This document shows positions 25,877 through 34,335 of a stretch of DNA of 64,000 nucleotides, in pieces. The DNA is from Chryseobacterium sp. G0201 (GTDB lineage Bacteria > Bacteroidota > Bacteroidia > Flavobacteriales > Weeksellaceae). The stretch is from assembly GCF_003815655.1 (NCBI RefSeq), contig NZ_CP033917.1, positions 4,278,001-4,342,000 on the forward strand. Reading direction: 5' to 3'. A program made the position numbers and the translations under genes. The stretch's first letter is position 1; every line of letters starts with the position of its first letter. The notes beneath the pieces are model-generated. The model made no database searches. It was not told where the DNA came from and saw only the letters and a list, made by a program, of their open reading frames with translations.

Positions 25877-26713
25877 TTAAGATATCCATTGATCTTTTCC
25901 GAAGTCCGGTTTTCTTTTTTCTAAGAATGCGTTTCTACCTTCTTTTGCTTCTTCGGTCATGTACGCTAAACGGGTTGCTTCACCTGCAAAAACCTGCTGA
26001 CCAACCATTCCGTCATCTGTTAAGTTCATGGCGAATTTCAGCATTCTGATAGAAGTTGGAGATTTAGCTAAAATTTCCTGTGCCCATTCGTAAGCTGTAT
26101 CTTCTAATTCGTCGTGAGGAATTACGGCATTTACCATTCCCATTTCTAATGCTTCCTGAGCTGAATAATTTCTTCCTAAAAAGAAAATTTCACGCGCTTT
26201 TTTCTGTCCGACCATTTTTGCTAAATAAGCTGAACCGTAACCACCGTCAAAACTTGTAACATCAGCATCCGTCTGTTTGAAAATTGCGTGCTCTTTACTC
26301 GCTAAAGTAAGATCACAAACTACGTGAAGTGAATGTCCGCCACCAACAGCCCATCCCGGAACAACCGCGATAACAACTTTCGGCATAAAACGGATCAAAC
26401 GTTGAACTTCCAAGATATTTAAACGATGTCTGCCGTCTTCGCCAACATAACCTTGATGTCCTCTTGCTTTTTGATCACCTCCACTACAGAAAGCCCAACC
26501 TCCATCTTTAGGACTTGGTCCTTCACCGGTAAGCAAAACTACGCCTATTGACGCATCTTCTGAAGCGTCATAAAAAGCATCATATAATTCGGAAGTAGTT
26601 TTTGGACGAAAAGCATTTCTAAGTTCTGGTCTGTTGAAAGCAATTCTAGCTACACCATTACATTTTTTATAGGTAATATCATCGTATTCTTTGACGGTTT
26701 TCCACTCGATCAT
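25877..26713 (-). CDS. menB: 1,4-dihydroxy-2-naphthoyl-CoA synthase
   Basis: MenB closes the second ring of the naphthoquinone in menaquinone synthesis, converting O-succinylbenzoyl-CoA to dihydroxynaphthoyl-CoA in the cytoplasm. The 278-residue crotonase-fold protein has NRPELRNAFRPKT, the oxyanion-hole segments FCSGGDQ and GWAVGGGHSLHVVCDL, and the MenB-specific TDADVTSFDGGYGSAYLA and C-terminal LAYMTEEAKEGRNAFLEKR. It precedes menA, and a perfect -7 promoter box lies 18 bases upstream. Confidence 0.97.
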   Translation of the reverse strand: MIEWKTVKEYDDITYKKCNGVARIAFNRPELRNAFRPKTTSELYDAFYDASEDASIGVVLLTGEGPSPKDGGWAFCSGGDQKARGHQGYVGEDGRHRLNILEVQRLIRFMPKVVIAVVPGWAVGGGHSLHVVCDLTLASKEHAIFKQTDADVTSFDGGYGSAYLAKMVGQKKAREIFFLGRNYSAQEALEMGMVNAVIPHDELEDTAYEWAQEILAKSPTSIRMLKFAMNLTDDGMVGQQVFAGEATRLAYMTEEAKEGRNAFLEKRKPDFGKDQWIS

Positions 26714-26730
26714 CTTGTAAAAATTTTTCC

Positions 26731-26738
26731 CAAAGATA
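26731..26738 (-). promoter_or_regulatory. -7 element of menB
   Basis: TATCTTTG on the minus strand is a perfect TAnnTTTG, ending 17 bases before the start codon. Confidence 0.6.
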
Positions 26739-26908
26739 CGGAATTACAGAGAATTTTAACATTGATTTTTGATGATAATGATTGGAAAGTTTATAAGAAT
26801 TGATCTTTTAAATTAGTTTGGATGAAATTAGTTTTAACGCAAAGAACGCTAAGTTTTCTTTCAATTATTGAGGATGTTTTTTGATTGGAAAGTTAAATCT
26901 CTCAATAT

Positions 26909-27015
26909 CATTTTCCACTCTTTATCACCCCATAGAAATATAAACTCAAATCTGTCCAAATTAACCTCTAATCACTTTGCCTAAATCCCCACGGGATGAT
27001 AAAGAGTGGAAAATG
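26909..27015. repeat. MITE-like element with 19-bp perfect inverted ends
   Basis: CATTTTCCACTCTTTATCA (26909-26927) and its exact reverse complement (26997-27015) enclose 69 bases. It lies in the 514-bp gap between menB and the TPR gene, beside a TTTAACGCAAAGAACGC repeat near 26830 and the structured element at 27035. No coding content was seen in this gap. Confidence 0.7.
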
Positions 27016-27034
27016 TTGAATGGAGTGACAAAAT

Positions 27035-27142
27035 CCTAGCCCTGATTGCAGCATTGTTTGAGCTCATTTTTGAGTTTCAGCGGCGGCTTTGCCGCCGCTG
27101 AAACTCAAAAATAGCGAGTGCGGAAAGCGGGAAATTGCTCCT
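27035..27142 (+). repeat. Structured intergenic element, copy 1 (conserved ends, variable hairpin)
   Basis: The left end CCTAGCCCTGATTGCAGCA and right end GGAAAGCGGGAAATTGCTCC match a second copy at 42691-42787. Between them is a perfect 22-bp stem (27066-27087 with 27091-27112) with a TTT loop, unrelated in sequence to the hairpin of copy 2. The ends can pair (AGC with GCT, CCTG with CGGG). Confidence 0.7.
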
Positions 27143-27175
27143 TAAAAAAATGGAATTGTTATTATAAAAATAAAA

Positions 27176-27201
27176 AAACCGGAACAAAACTGTTCCGGTT
27201 T
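27176..27201 (-). terminator. Terminator after the gyrA-TPR unit
   Basis: AAACCGGAACA (27176-27186) pairs with TGTTCCGGTTT (27191-27201), with a T-run on the minus strand, 27 bp past the stop. Confidence 0.9.
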
Positions 27202-27227
27202 GATTTTTAATCATAAAGATTAAATTA

Positions 27228-28259
27228 TTATTTAGCTTTAGCGTTAAGTTCAGCTTCTTTAGCTTTCATTTCAGCAGCTTTAGCTTGGTTTTTAGTGATG
27301 TTATAAATGTCTTTCAATGTAGAAACAGCATTTAAATCATTTGGTGTTGCCTGATACCATTTTTCTGCAGATGGTATAGCTTTTTCAAATCTAGCTTTTC
27401 TCGCTTCAATTAATTTAGTAGCATCGTCCGGTTTTGATTTTCTAAGAGCATTTATCTCTTCTACAGCCTTAGAATCATCCCCAATTGTTATTAAAACTAA
27501 GTTTTGATATGCATTTGAAAAATCAGGCTTAAGCTCGATTGCTTTTTTGAATGAAGCTTCTGCATCAGCAGTTGTAGCAGGATCTTTAGATTGTAAAACT
27601 CCTAAATTATACCAGTTTGTAGCATCGTTAGGATTCTTTGCTAATTGTTCCTTCAAATTTGCCAAGAACTTATCATTATTTCCTGATTGATAGTATGCAG
27701 TTCCCTGGAATTCTTTCAACTTAGCATTATTAGGATATTTAGCTAATCCTTTTTCAATGATAGCTACCGCTTCGTCGTTCTTCTTAGCATTTAAAAGTAG
27801 TGTTGACAAAGTTTCATATAAATCTGGTTCTACACTTTTAGTCTGCTCAGTTTTGAAATCAGAATAATCTTTTGAAGACGATTTTTTCAATAAATCCCAA
27901 GTACTTTTATCGTAAGTGGCAACCTGCCCTGATTTATTCTCTTTTGCTGTATATGTTGTCTGAACTCCAGTGTAACCTGAATTGATCAATTCTGTATAGA
28001 TCTTAATCGCCTCATCACTGTTGTTTGCCAAAGCATAACTTAATCCAGCATAGTACATATACGTTTTATCGTCCTGACCATTTGTTTTCAATAAATTATA
28101 AACTTCTAAAAACTTAGGAGCCGCAGCGGTATAGTTTTTCGCACTGTATGCATCCATAGCTGCTTTATTAGCAACCTGTAGCTTAGCGTTTACATCTTCT
28201 TTTTGTCCGAAAACTAAAGCTGATGCTACGATAGCCATACCTAAAATTAGTTTCTTCAT
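27228..28259 (-). CDS. Secreted tetratricopeptide-repeat protein
   Basis: A 343-residue exported protein: signal peptide MKKLILGMAIVASALVFGQ, then TPR-type helical repeats, for example YSAKNYTAAAPKFLEVYNL, the repeat ending in NPNDATNWYNLGVLQ, and AEASFKKAIELKPDFSNAYQ. TPR arrays mediate protein-protein contacts; the partner is unknown. I take the ATG at 28259, because the two codons before it would start with GTG and disrupt the signal peptide. It starts 29 bp after the gyrA stop and ends in a strong terminator, so it is probably co-transcribed with gyrA. Confidence 0.87.
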   Translation of the reverse strand: MKKLILGMAIVASALVFGQKEDVNAKLQVANKAAMDAYSAKNYTAAAPKFLEVYNLLKTNGQDDKTYMYYAGLSYALANNSDEAIKIYTELINSGYTGVQTTYTAKENKSGQVATYDKSTWDLLKKSSSKDYSDFKTEQTKSVEPDLYETLSTLLLNAKKNDEAVAIIEKGLAKYPNNAKLKEFQGTAYYQSGNNDKFLANLKEQLAKNPNDATNWYNLGVLQSKDPATTADAEASFKKAIELKPDFSNAYQNLVLITIGDDSKAVEEINALRKSKPDDATKLIEARKARFEKAIPSAEKWYQATPNDLNAVSTLKDIYNITKNQAKAAEMKAKEAELNAKAK

Positions 28260-28288
28260 AATCACTATTTTATATTAATTGTACAATT

Positions 28289-30877
28289 TTATTCTTCAGA
28301 ATCAGAATTCCCTGTTTCCTCGGTTGTTGGATTTTCATTTTCAACCTGAGGTGCTGTATTGTCTTCTTGGTTATCAGCTACAATTTCACTTCCTTCTTGA
28401 ATTTCTTCAGAATCTTCTTCTACATCTTTATCCATTGCTACTTTTGCAATGGCTGCGATTTCGTCATTTTTCTTAAGATTGATCATTCTTACTCCCTGAG
28501 TATTTCTACCCATCACTCTCATCTCATCCATATTCATACGGATTGCAACACCAGATTTATTGATAATCATCAATCCATCGTCATCTGTTACGTTTTGAAT
28601 AGCAATCAGATTTCCTGTTTTTTCGGTAATGTTTAAGGTAATAACTCCTTTTCCTCCTCTGTTGGTAATTCTGTAATCTTCTACCGCAGTTCTCTTACCG
28701 TATCCTTTTTCAGATACAACAAGAACAGTTTCGTTCTCTACATCGTTCACAACAATCATACCAATAACCTCATCGCTGTCTTCCATCGTGATACCACGAA
28801 CTCCGATAGATCCTCTACCCACTTCTCTTACTTTTTCCTCAGGGAAACGGATACATTTACCATTTTTAGTAGCAATCATGATCTGTGAAGTTCCGTTTGT
28901 TAAATAGGCACTTAACAACTGATCATTTTCTCTAATTTCGATAGCGTTGATACCATTTACTCTCGGTCTAGAATATGCTTCAAGAGATGTTTTCTTGATC
29001 GTACCGTTTTTAGTGATCATTACAACGCTCATTTGATTGATGTAATCTACATCTTTCAGGTCGTTGGTTCTGATATAAGCTTTGATCTTATCGTCCGGTT
29101 CAATGTTAATTAAGTTTTGTACCGCTCTACCTTTAGCAGTTTTAGAACCTTCAGGAATTTCAAATACTCTTAACCAATAACATTTACCTTTTTCAGTAAA
29201 GAACAACATATATTGGTGATTGGTCGCAGAAACGATGTACTCCAAGAAATCTGAATCTCTTGTTGTAGCCGCTTTGTTTCCTACACCACCTCTACTTTGA
29301 ATCTTGTATTCTGAAAGCAACGTTCTCTTCACATATCCTGCGTGAGAAATCGTAAGAACTACCGCTTCGTTTGGAATAATATCTTCAATAGACATTTCTC
29401 CTCCTGAATAATCGATTTCAGTTCTTCTTTCGTCGCCGTATTTTTCTTTAACCTCAGCTAATTCATCTTTAATAATTTGGAATCTTCTAGGCTCATTAGC
29501 CAAGATATCTTCCAAGTCCTGAATTTCCTTCATGATCGCATCGTACTCATCTCGGATCTTATCAAGTTCCATTCCCGTTAAACGAGCCAAACGAAGATCT
29601 AGAATTGCCTGAGCCTGGATATCAGAAAGGTCAAATTCCTGAATCAATCCTTCTTTTGCACCTTGAGGGTTTGCACTGTGACGGATAATAGCAATCGCTT
29701 TATCTAATGAATCCTGAGATCCGATCACTTTCATGAATCCTTCTAAAATGTGAGCTCTTTCTTTCGCTTTTTTAAGCTCATACTGAGTTCTTCTTACAAT
29801 GACAATATGTCTGTGCTCAACGAAGTGATGAATGATATCTTTTAAGTTCAATTGTTCCGGTCTACCATGTACCAAAGCAATATTATTAACACTGAAAGAT
29901 GTCTGAAGAGACGTATATTTATATAATAAGTTCAGAACAACATTAGGAATTGCATCGTTTTTCAATTCATAAACGATACGAAGACCATTTCTGTCCGACT
30001 CATCTCTAATCTCGTAGATTCCTACAATCTTGTCGTCTTTTACCAATTCAGCTGTTCTGGCAATCATTTCAGCCTTGTTAACCTGGAAAGGAATTTCAGT
30101 AACGATAATTGCATTTCTGTTATGCACTTCTTCAAAGCTTACTTTAGCTCTCAGAACTACTCTACCTCTACCTGTATGGAAAGCATCTCTTACGCCATCA
30201 TAACCGTAGATAATCCCTCCTGTCGGGAAATCGGGAGCAATGATATGCTGCATCAATTCGTCAATCGTAATATCTCTATTGTCGATATAAGCACCAATAG
30301 CATTTACAGCTTCCGATAAATTATGAGGAGCCATATTTGTTGCCATACCGACTGCAATACCTGAAGTTCCGTTAACCAAAAGATTAGGGATTTTCGTAGG
30401 CATAACCGTAGGTTCAGTTAAACTATCATCAAAGTTATTCTGGAAATCAACAGTTTCTTTATCTAAATCTGAAAGAATATCATCAGAGATTTTTTTCAAT
30501 CTTGCTTCCGTATAACGCATTGCTGCAGGCGGGTCACCGTCCATCGAACCAAAGTTACCCTGACCGTCAACCTGAGGATAACGTAAACTCCATGGCTGAG
30601 CCATTCTTACCATTGCATCATATACTGAAGAGTCTCCGTGCGGGTGATATTTACCTAAAACATCACCAACAATTCTCGCAGATTTCAAATATTTTCTATT
30701 AGAAAAAACCCCTAATCCATACATACCATACAGCACTCTTCTATGAACGGGTTTCAAGCCATCTCTTACATCAGGTAACGCTCTTGACACGATAACCGAC
30801 ATCGAATAATCGATATAAGATGACTTCATTTCATCAACAATGTTGATAGGAATCAGTCTTTCTCCTTCTTTTTGCAT
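28289..30877 (-). CDS. gyrA: DNA gyrase subunit A
   Basis: The DNA-cleaving subunit of gyrase, which introduces negative supercoils. From the ATG at 30877 (MQKEGERLIPINIV) it is 862 residues. The catalytic tyrosine is Tyr122 (AAMRYTEARL). The quinolone-resistance region reads HPHGDSSVYDAM with Ser83 and Asp87 as in susceptible E. coli. The C-terminal DNA-wrapping domain carries the GyrA-box as QSRGGVG and six-blade repeats such as GRGSIGVRGI and NRGGKGV. A strongly acidic tail of about 50 residues ends the protein. The longer open frame begins with TTG two codons upstream and is not needed. The TPR gene follows after 29 bp. Confidence 0.98.
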   Translation of the reverse strand: MQKEGERLIPINIVDEMKSSYIDYSMSVIVSRALPDVRDGLKPVHRRVLYGMYGLGVFSNRKYLKSARIVGDVLGKYHPHGDSSVYDAMVRMAQPWSLRYPQVDGQGNFGSMDGDPPAAMRYTEARLKKISDDILSDLDKETVDFQNNFDDSLTEPTVMPTKIPNLLVNGTSGIAVGMATNMAPHNLSEAVNAIGAYIDNRDITIDELMQHIIAPDFPTGGIIYGYDGVRDAFHTGRGRVVLRAKVSFEEVHNRNAIIVTEIPFQVNKAEMIARTAELVKDDKIVGIYEIRDESDRNGLRIVYELKNDAIPNVVLNLLYKYTSLQTSFSVNNIALVHGRPEQLNLKDIIHHFVEHRHIVIVRRTQYELKKAKERAHILEGFMKVIGSQDSLDKAIAIIRHSANPQGAKEGLIQEFDLSDIQAQAILDLRLARLTGMELDKIRDEYDAIMKEIQDLEDILANEPRRFQIIKDELAEVKEKYGDERRTEIDYSGGEMSIEDIIPNEAVVLTISHAGYVKRTLLSEYKIQSRGGVGNKAATTRDSDFLEYIVSATNHQYMLFFTEKGKCYWLRVFEIPEGSKTAKGRAVQNLINIEPDDKIKAYIRTNDLKDVDYINQMSVVMITKNGTIKKTSLEAYSRPRVNGINAIEIRENDQLLSAYLTNGTSQIMIATKNGKCIRFPEEKVREVGRGSIGVRGITMEDSDEVIGMIVVNDVENETVLVVSEKGYGKRTAVEDYRITNRGGKGVITLNITEKTGNLIAIQNVTDDDGLMIINKSGVAIRMNMDEMRVMGRNTQGVRMINLKKNDEIAAIAKVAMDKDVEEDSEEIQEGSEIVADNQEDNTAPQVENENPTTEETGNSDSEE

Positions 30878-31025
30878 AAACAAATTTTATTATAATGATA
30901 TTCAGACCATTAGCTGTGTGTCTGAAAATTATCTATTTTGATTTTTTATTAACGTGCTAATTTACGAAAAATTTGTCGATTTTTGCCCTAGAATTTACCA
31001 ACAAAATCTTAAAAATTCATAAAAT

Positions 31026-31340
31026 ATGAGCGTATTAAGTATAACTTTTCACTGCACGAAAGATAATATCGAAAAATGGGAAAATTATATGGACGAAACA
31101 TTGGTTTTAATGACTGAAAACCTGCTTGATGTAAACAAATATATCCTTTCTGAAGTACACAGTGATTATATTGAAGACGGGAAAAATTATAACCTTCTTT
31201 TGATCTTCGACAACAATGATGTTCGAAATGATTTTATTGAAAGTGAACTTTTAAATATTACTGAAATAGTTGAGAAAAAATTCGGACAGGAAGTAATGAT
31301 TTTTAATACATTTTTAAATCCAAAAAAAACAAGGTTTTAA
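31026..31340 (+). CDS. DUF4286 family protein
   Basis: A small cytoplasmic protein of 104 residues in the DUF4286 family, with a ferredoxin-like alpha/beta pattern: strand SVLSITFHC, helix KWENYMDETLVLMTENL, strand KYILSEVHS, and the NYNLLLIFDN strand. The function is unknown. It is divergent from gyrA. A promoter could not be assigned with confidence: the upstream GATTTTTG misses the -7 consensus at the first position. Confidence 0.78.
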   Translation: MSVLSITFHCTKDNIEKWENYMDETLVLMTENLLDVNKYILSEVHSDYIEDGKNYNLLLIFDNNDVRNDFIESELLNITEIVEKKFGQEVMIFNTFLNPKKTRF

Positions 31341-31369
31341 TTTAAAAAAAGGTCAAAATCGAAGTTAAG

Positions 31370-31436
31370 TTTTGGCTAAAGCCAATTTTGAGGATGAGCT
31401 TTTGTTTTAAATAATCTAAAGCCCTCTCCTAATTGA
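31370..31436. repeat. Family C repeat copy 2, decayed
   Basis: TTTTGGCTAAAGCCAATTTT starts at 31370 and a decayed second half TCTAAAGCCC lies near 31415. The layout matches 8913-8973. Confidence 0.55.
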
Positions 31437-31501
31437 TACAATTATTTTAAATTGTGAACTATAGTATCGTTTCCACTTAAATTAAAATTTTACCATAAAG
31501 C

Positions 31502-31530
31502 AAAAGCACTGAAAATTATCAGTGCTTTTT
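31502..31530. terminator. Bidirectional terminator
   Basis: AAAAGCACTGA (31502-31512) pairs with TCAGTGCTTTTT (from 31519). It is 4 bp past the stop of the minus-strand gene and also lies downstream of the DUF4286 gene. Confidence 0.85.
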
Positions 31531-31533
31531 TAT

Positions 31534-31821
31534 TTATAATCTTACTACAACTACCGGTCTAGGCGAAACGTAATGTCTTCTATGATGAGAATATCTGTGA
31601 GGTCTTACCGGTTTGTAATAATGTCTTGGTTTATAATAATGTCTTGCAGGTCTGTGATGCCTGTAGGCGACAGGTCTGTAGTGTGGTCTTGGTCCGTGAT
31701 AATAATGTTTCGATGGTCCATGCCCACGATGATGGCGGCCTTTTTGGAGAGGTGATGCTTGGTAAAAAGCAAAAGAAAAAATCAGTAAGAAAAATCCTAC
31801 TATTTTAGTTAGCATTTTCAT
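31534..31821 (-). CDS. Secreted His/Tyr/Arg/Pro-rich small protein
   Basis: A 95-residue protein (or 93 from a second ATG at 31815) with a signal peptide (KIVGFFLLIFSFAFYQA). The whole mature part is low complexity and strongly basic: short repeats such as RPHYRPV, RPARHYYKPRHYYKP and HRYSHHRRHY, ending in a hydrophobic VVVVRL. No enzyme motif is possible in such a sequence. It could bind metal, polyanions or cell wall. The opposite strand shows open frames only because of this composition. It has its own terminator and seems monocistronic. Confidence 0.72.
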   Translation of the reverse strand: MKMLTKIVGFFLLIFSFAFYQASPLQKGRHHRGHGPSKHYYHGPRPHYRPVAYRHHRPARHYYKPRHYYKPVRPHRYSHHRRHYVSPRPVVVVRL

Positions 31822-31940
31822 AAATCAACTATTTTCAAATTACAATATGAAAACTTACAAGTCTAATGCCAATAATGCTTTATTATTTGATTCTATATAA
31901 ATTTTAAGAAACTTTATAATTTTTACGATTTAAACATTAT

Positions 31941-32435
31941 CTAAAAAATTATTTCACTTCTTCTTTCATAGACGATAATATCTTTCCATTCACTATTTAA
32001 TTTTGCGATTTTTTTACGAACGCCAACATTTTTAAAGCCATTTTTTTGATGAAACCTGATTGCTACTTCATTCTCAGGGAAGACACTCGTCTGTAAAGTC
32101 CAGAATCCGTGGTTTTCGCTGTCCAAAATCATCTTTTTGAGCAAAACTGAACCTAAACCCAGTCCCTGATATTTATTGTCGAAATAAATGCTTACTTCTG
32201 CAACCCCCTTAAAACACTCTCTTTTACTTACATGTTTTAGAGCGCACCAGCCAACTACTTCATTATTTTCGTTCTCCAATACCCACCTGCAATCGTTAAA
32301 ATATTCTGTATTCCAGACTTCTCTATTGGGAACTTCTGTTTCAAAAGTAGATATTCCTCCATCTATTCCCTGTTTTAATATCTCAAGAACTCTGGGTTCG
32401 TCATTGGGAAGCATTTCTCTTATTTCGTAATTCAT
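31941..32435 (-). CDS. GNAT N-acetyltransferase, phosphinothricin-acetyltransferase-like
   Basis: A 164-residue GNAT-fold acetyltransferase using acetyl-CoA in the cytoplasm. The opening MNYEIREMLPNDEPRVLEIL, the segment GISTFETEVP and WCALKHVSKRECFKGVAEVS resemble the Pat/Bar/MnaT group, which acetylates phosphinothricin, methionine sulfone or similar amino acid analogues. The CoA-binding motif is YQGLGLGSVLL, followed by VFPENEVAIRFHQKNGFKNVG. The substrate is uncertain. It starts 5 bp after the DUF421 gene stop, so the two share a transcript. Confidence 0.88.
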   Translation of the reverse strand: MNYEIREMLPNDEPRVLEILKQGIDGGISTFETEVPNREVWNTEYFNDCRWVLENENNEVVGWCALKHVSKRECFKGVAEVSIYFDNKYQGLGLGSVLLKKMILDSENHGFWTLQTSVFPENEVAIRFHQKNGFKNVGVRKKIAKLNSEWKDIIVYERRSEIIF

Positions 32436-32440
32436 TGTAT

Positions 32441-32953
32441 TTAATGATATTTTCGTTTGTTTTTTCTTTTTATTCTGGAATAATGCGTTTGCTTATCTTT
32501 CTCGTCTTCGGAAATTACACTGATATTTCCGTCAACCTCCAAAATAGATAATTTTACATTTTTAATTCCGTCAACTCCATGCTCACGAACAGCTTCTTCA
32601 AGTTCGTCGTAAGTTATTTTAACATCATCTAAAGCCTTTTCATCTACTTTACCATCCTTAACCAGAATTACAGGATCTGCTTCCATAAAACTTTTGAAAG
32701 ATTTATTTGAAAACATTAATCTTTTAACGATAAAATTTGCCACAAAAAGCACCAAAGCCGCGATAATACCACCCTGCAAAGAAGTATCCTGCCCTACCAT
32801 CGCATTCTGAACCGCATTGGAGATCAGCAATAACAAAACAATATCTCCCGCATTAAGCTGAGAAAGCTGATTTTTACCGAACACCCGAATAGCAACCATC
32901 ATAAAAAGGTAAACACAAAGCGAGCGGACAACTACATCTAGAATGGGATTCAC
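32441..32953 (-). CDS. DUF421 (YetF/YcaP-like) membrane protein
   Basis: A 170-residue protein with three N-terminal membrane segments (about 7-24, 36-52 and 61-77) followed by a small soluble alpha/beta domain containing DPVILVKDGKVDEKAL and ILEVDGNISVI, the usual DUF421/YetF arrangement. The function is unknown; relatives are tied to envelope stress or spore coats in other phyla. The start codon is GTG at 32953: no ATG is available between it and the perfect -7 box at 32973-32980. It forms a unit with the GNAT gene. Confidence 0.87.
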   Translation of the reverse strand: MNPILDVVVRSLCVYLFMMVAIRVFGKNQLSQLNAGDIVLLLLISNAVQNAMVGQDTSLQGGIIAALVLFVANFIVKRLMFSNKSFKSFMEADPVILVKDGKVDEKALDDVKITYDELEEAVREHGVDGIKNVKLSILEVDGNISVISEDEKDKQTHYSRIKRKNKRKYH

Positions 32954-32972
32954 AAGAGTTTATTTATACTAT

Positions 32973-32980
32973 CAAATGTA
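32973..32980 (-). promoter_or_regulatory. -7 element that decides the GTG start of the DUF421 gene
   Basis: TACATTTG on the minus strand, a perfect TAnnTTTG, ends 19 bases before the GTG. Confidence 0.6.
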
Positions 32981-33051
32981 TTGAATTTTATGATTTCCTG
33001 TGATAATAATTTCAAGTTTAAACGAATTACTTTAGTTTTAAATATAAACAT

Positions 33052-33059
33052 TAAATTTG
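33052..33059 (+). promoter_or_regulatory. -7 element of the acyltransferase gene
   Basis: TAAATTTG, a perfect TAnnTTTG, ends 18 bases before the ATG at 33078. Confidence 0.6.
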
Positions 33060-33077
33060 CCGTCAATCAGGTCATAG

Positions 33078-34160
33078 ATGATGAAACATTTAAAGGGATT
33101 AGACACATTAAGAGCATTAGCGGCGACAATTGTTGTTATAGATCATGTTGAAATCATAAAAAAAGACAACGGAATCCATAATTTCATTGACAACCCTACT
33201 CTTATCTACCCTGACGGCCATCTTTCTGTAATCCTGTTTTTTGTGATCAGCGGATTTCTTATTACCTATTTATTATTAATGGAACAGGAAAAAAGTGGTG
33301 GTATTAACCTTAAAAACTTCTATATGAGAAGAATTTTAAGGATCTGGCCATTATATTATCTCATTTTATTTCTTTCTTACATCATTTTCAATCCGGATTA
33401 TTCTCTGATCAGAATTTTATTACCATTATTCATATTTCCCAATGTAGCGTATGCACTTCAGGAAACATGGGACATCAGTCCGCAGATATGGTCGATAGGC
33501 GTTGAAGAACAGTTTTACATTGTCTGGCCGTTACTTTTTATCTTTATTTCAAGAAAGAAAAAGGCGTTAAATTATATCATTGCATTAATTGCATTTTTTA
33601 CACTTTTACCTTTCGGTTTGAAGTTTATTAATCAAATCTTTTTTAAAAGTGAAGAGATTTATAGTTTGATCAGCCGTTTTTTCTACGGTACAAAATTTAA
33701 CTGCTTAGGAATAGGAACTTTGATTGGTTTTCTGTTTTTCAGGAATAAAGAATATATCAATAGGATTTTGGTTAAATACAACTTTTTAACTTTAATATTT
33801 ACGCTATTACCCTTTATATTATGGTTTTTCAAATTTAAAACCGAACATTTAAATGATGAACTTTACGCTGTGTTATTTGCTTTTTCAATTTACAATATCG
33901 TTCAGCATCCTAAAATAAATATTGATAGCGCGATTACAAGATTTTTAGGAAAAATTTCTTACGGCATTTATCTTTATCACTGGATCTTTGTTATTTTATT
34001 CGTAAAATATATCCCAAAAATAGATAATAGTTTTTTGTATAATACAGTATTATACTTTATGATCTTATCTACTACCATCTTCATCTCATGGTTATCTTTT
34101 GTCACCTACGAAAAATTTTTCTTAAACCTTAAAAAGAAATATGAAATTGTAAATAAATAA
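33078..34160 (+). CDS. Acyltransferase family 3 (OafA/YrhL-type) membrane protein
   Basis: A 360-residue inner-membrane O-acyltransferase of the AT3 family. The hallmark opening LKGLDTLRALAATIVVIDHV (about 4-23) contains the conserved RALA and the catalytic-type His, followed by the FFVISGFLITYLLL motif, the RILRIWPLYYL segment and WSIGVEEQFYIVWPLL near residue 140. Ten or so membrane helices are visible. AT3 proteins acetylate extracellular sugars such as O-antigen; the target here is unknown. It stands alone with its own promoter box. Confidence 0.93.
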   Translation: MMKHLKGLDTLRALAATIVVIDHVEIIKKDNGIHNFIDNPTLIYPDGHLSVILFFVISGFLITYLLLMEQEKSGGINLKNFYMRRILRIWPLYYLILFLSYIIFNPDYSLIRILLPLFIFPNVAYALQETWDISPQIWSIGVEEQFYIVWPLLFIFISRKKKALNYIIALIAFFTLLPFGLKFINQIFFKSEEIYSLISRFFYGTKFNCLGIGTLIGFLFFRNKEYINRILVKYNFLTLIFTLLPFILWFFKFKTEHLNDELYAVLFAFSIYNIVQHPKINIDSAITRFLGKISYGIYLYHWIFVILFVKYIPKIDNSFLYNTVLYFMILSTTIFISWLSFVTYEKFFLNLKKKYEIVNK

Positions 34161-34161
34161 A

Positions 34162-34239
34162 GTACATTTGATTGAAGCCCTTGACAGCGGATGGAAAGTT
34201 GATAACATTACTTTTTCTGAAAATTTGGAGGTAAAATGA
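34162..34239 (+). pseudogene. Possible short coding remnant
   Basis: A frame directly behind the acyltransferase reads VHLIEALDSGWKVDNITFSE and ends at TGA (34237-34239). The amino acid pattern looks protein-like (a helix then GWKV), but there is no ATG and the upstream frame is closed by a stop at 34150. It may be the end of a decayed small gene or chance. Confidence 0.25.
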
Positions 34240-34301
34240 TTTAAAATCAAATTTACAGTGGTTTATTTCCAGTGCTAGTAATAAATTTAAATTTTTCAAC
34301 A

Positions 34302-34330
34302 TAAAAAAAGCTGCTTGATTTAAGCAGCTT
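34302..34330 (-). terminator. Terminator of the leader-peptide gene
   Basis: AAGCTGCTT (34308-34316) pairs with AAGCAGCTT (34322-34330), with a T-run on the minus strand, 5 bp after the stop codon of the small peptide gene. Confidence 0.85.
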
Positions 34331-34335
34331 TGTTT

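Noticed and set aside
28289..30877. Quinolone-resistance mutation in gyrA
   Set aside because: Positions 83 and 87 are Ser and Asp, the susceptible-type residues.
31573..31808. Two plus-strand frames opposite the His/Tyr-rich gene
   Set aside because: They come from the repetitive codons of the real gene, which has a signal peptide and terminator.
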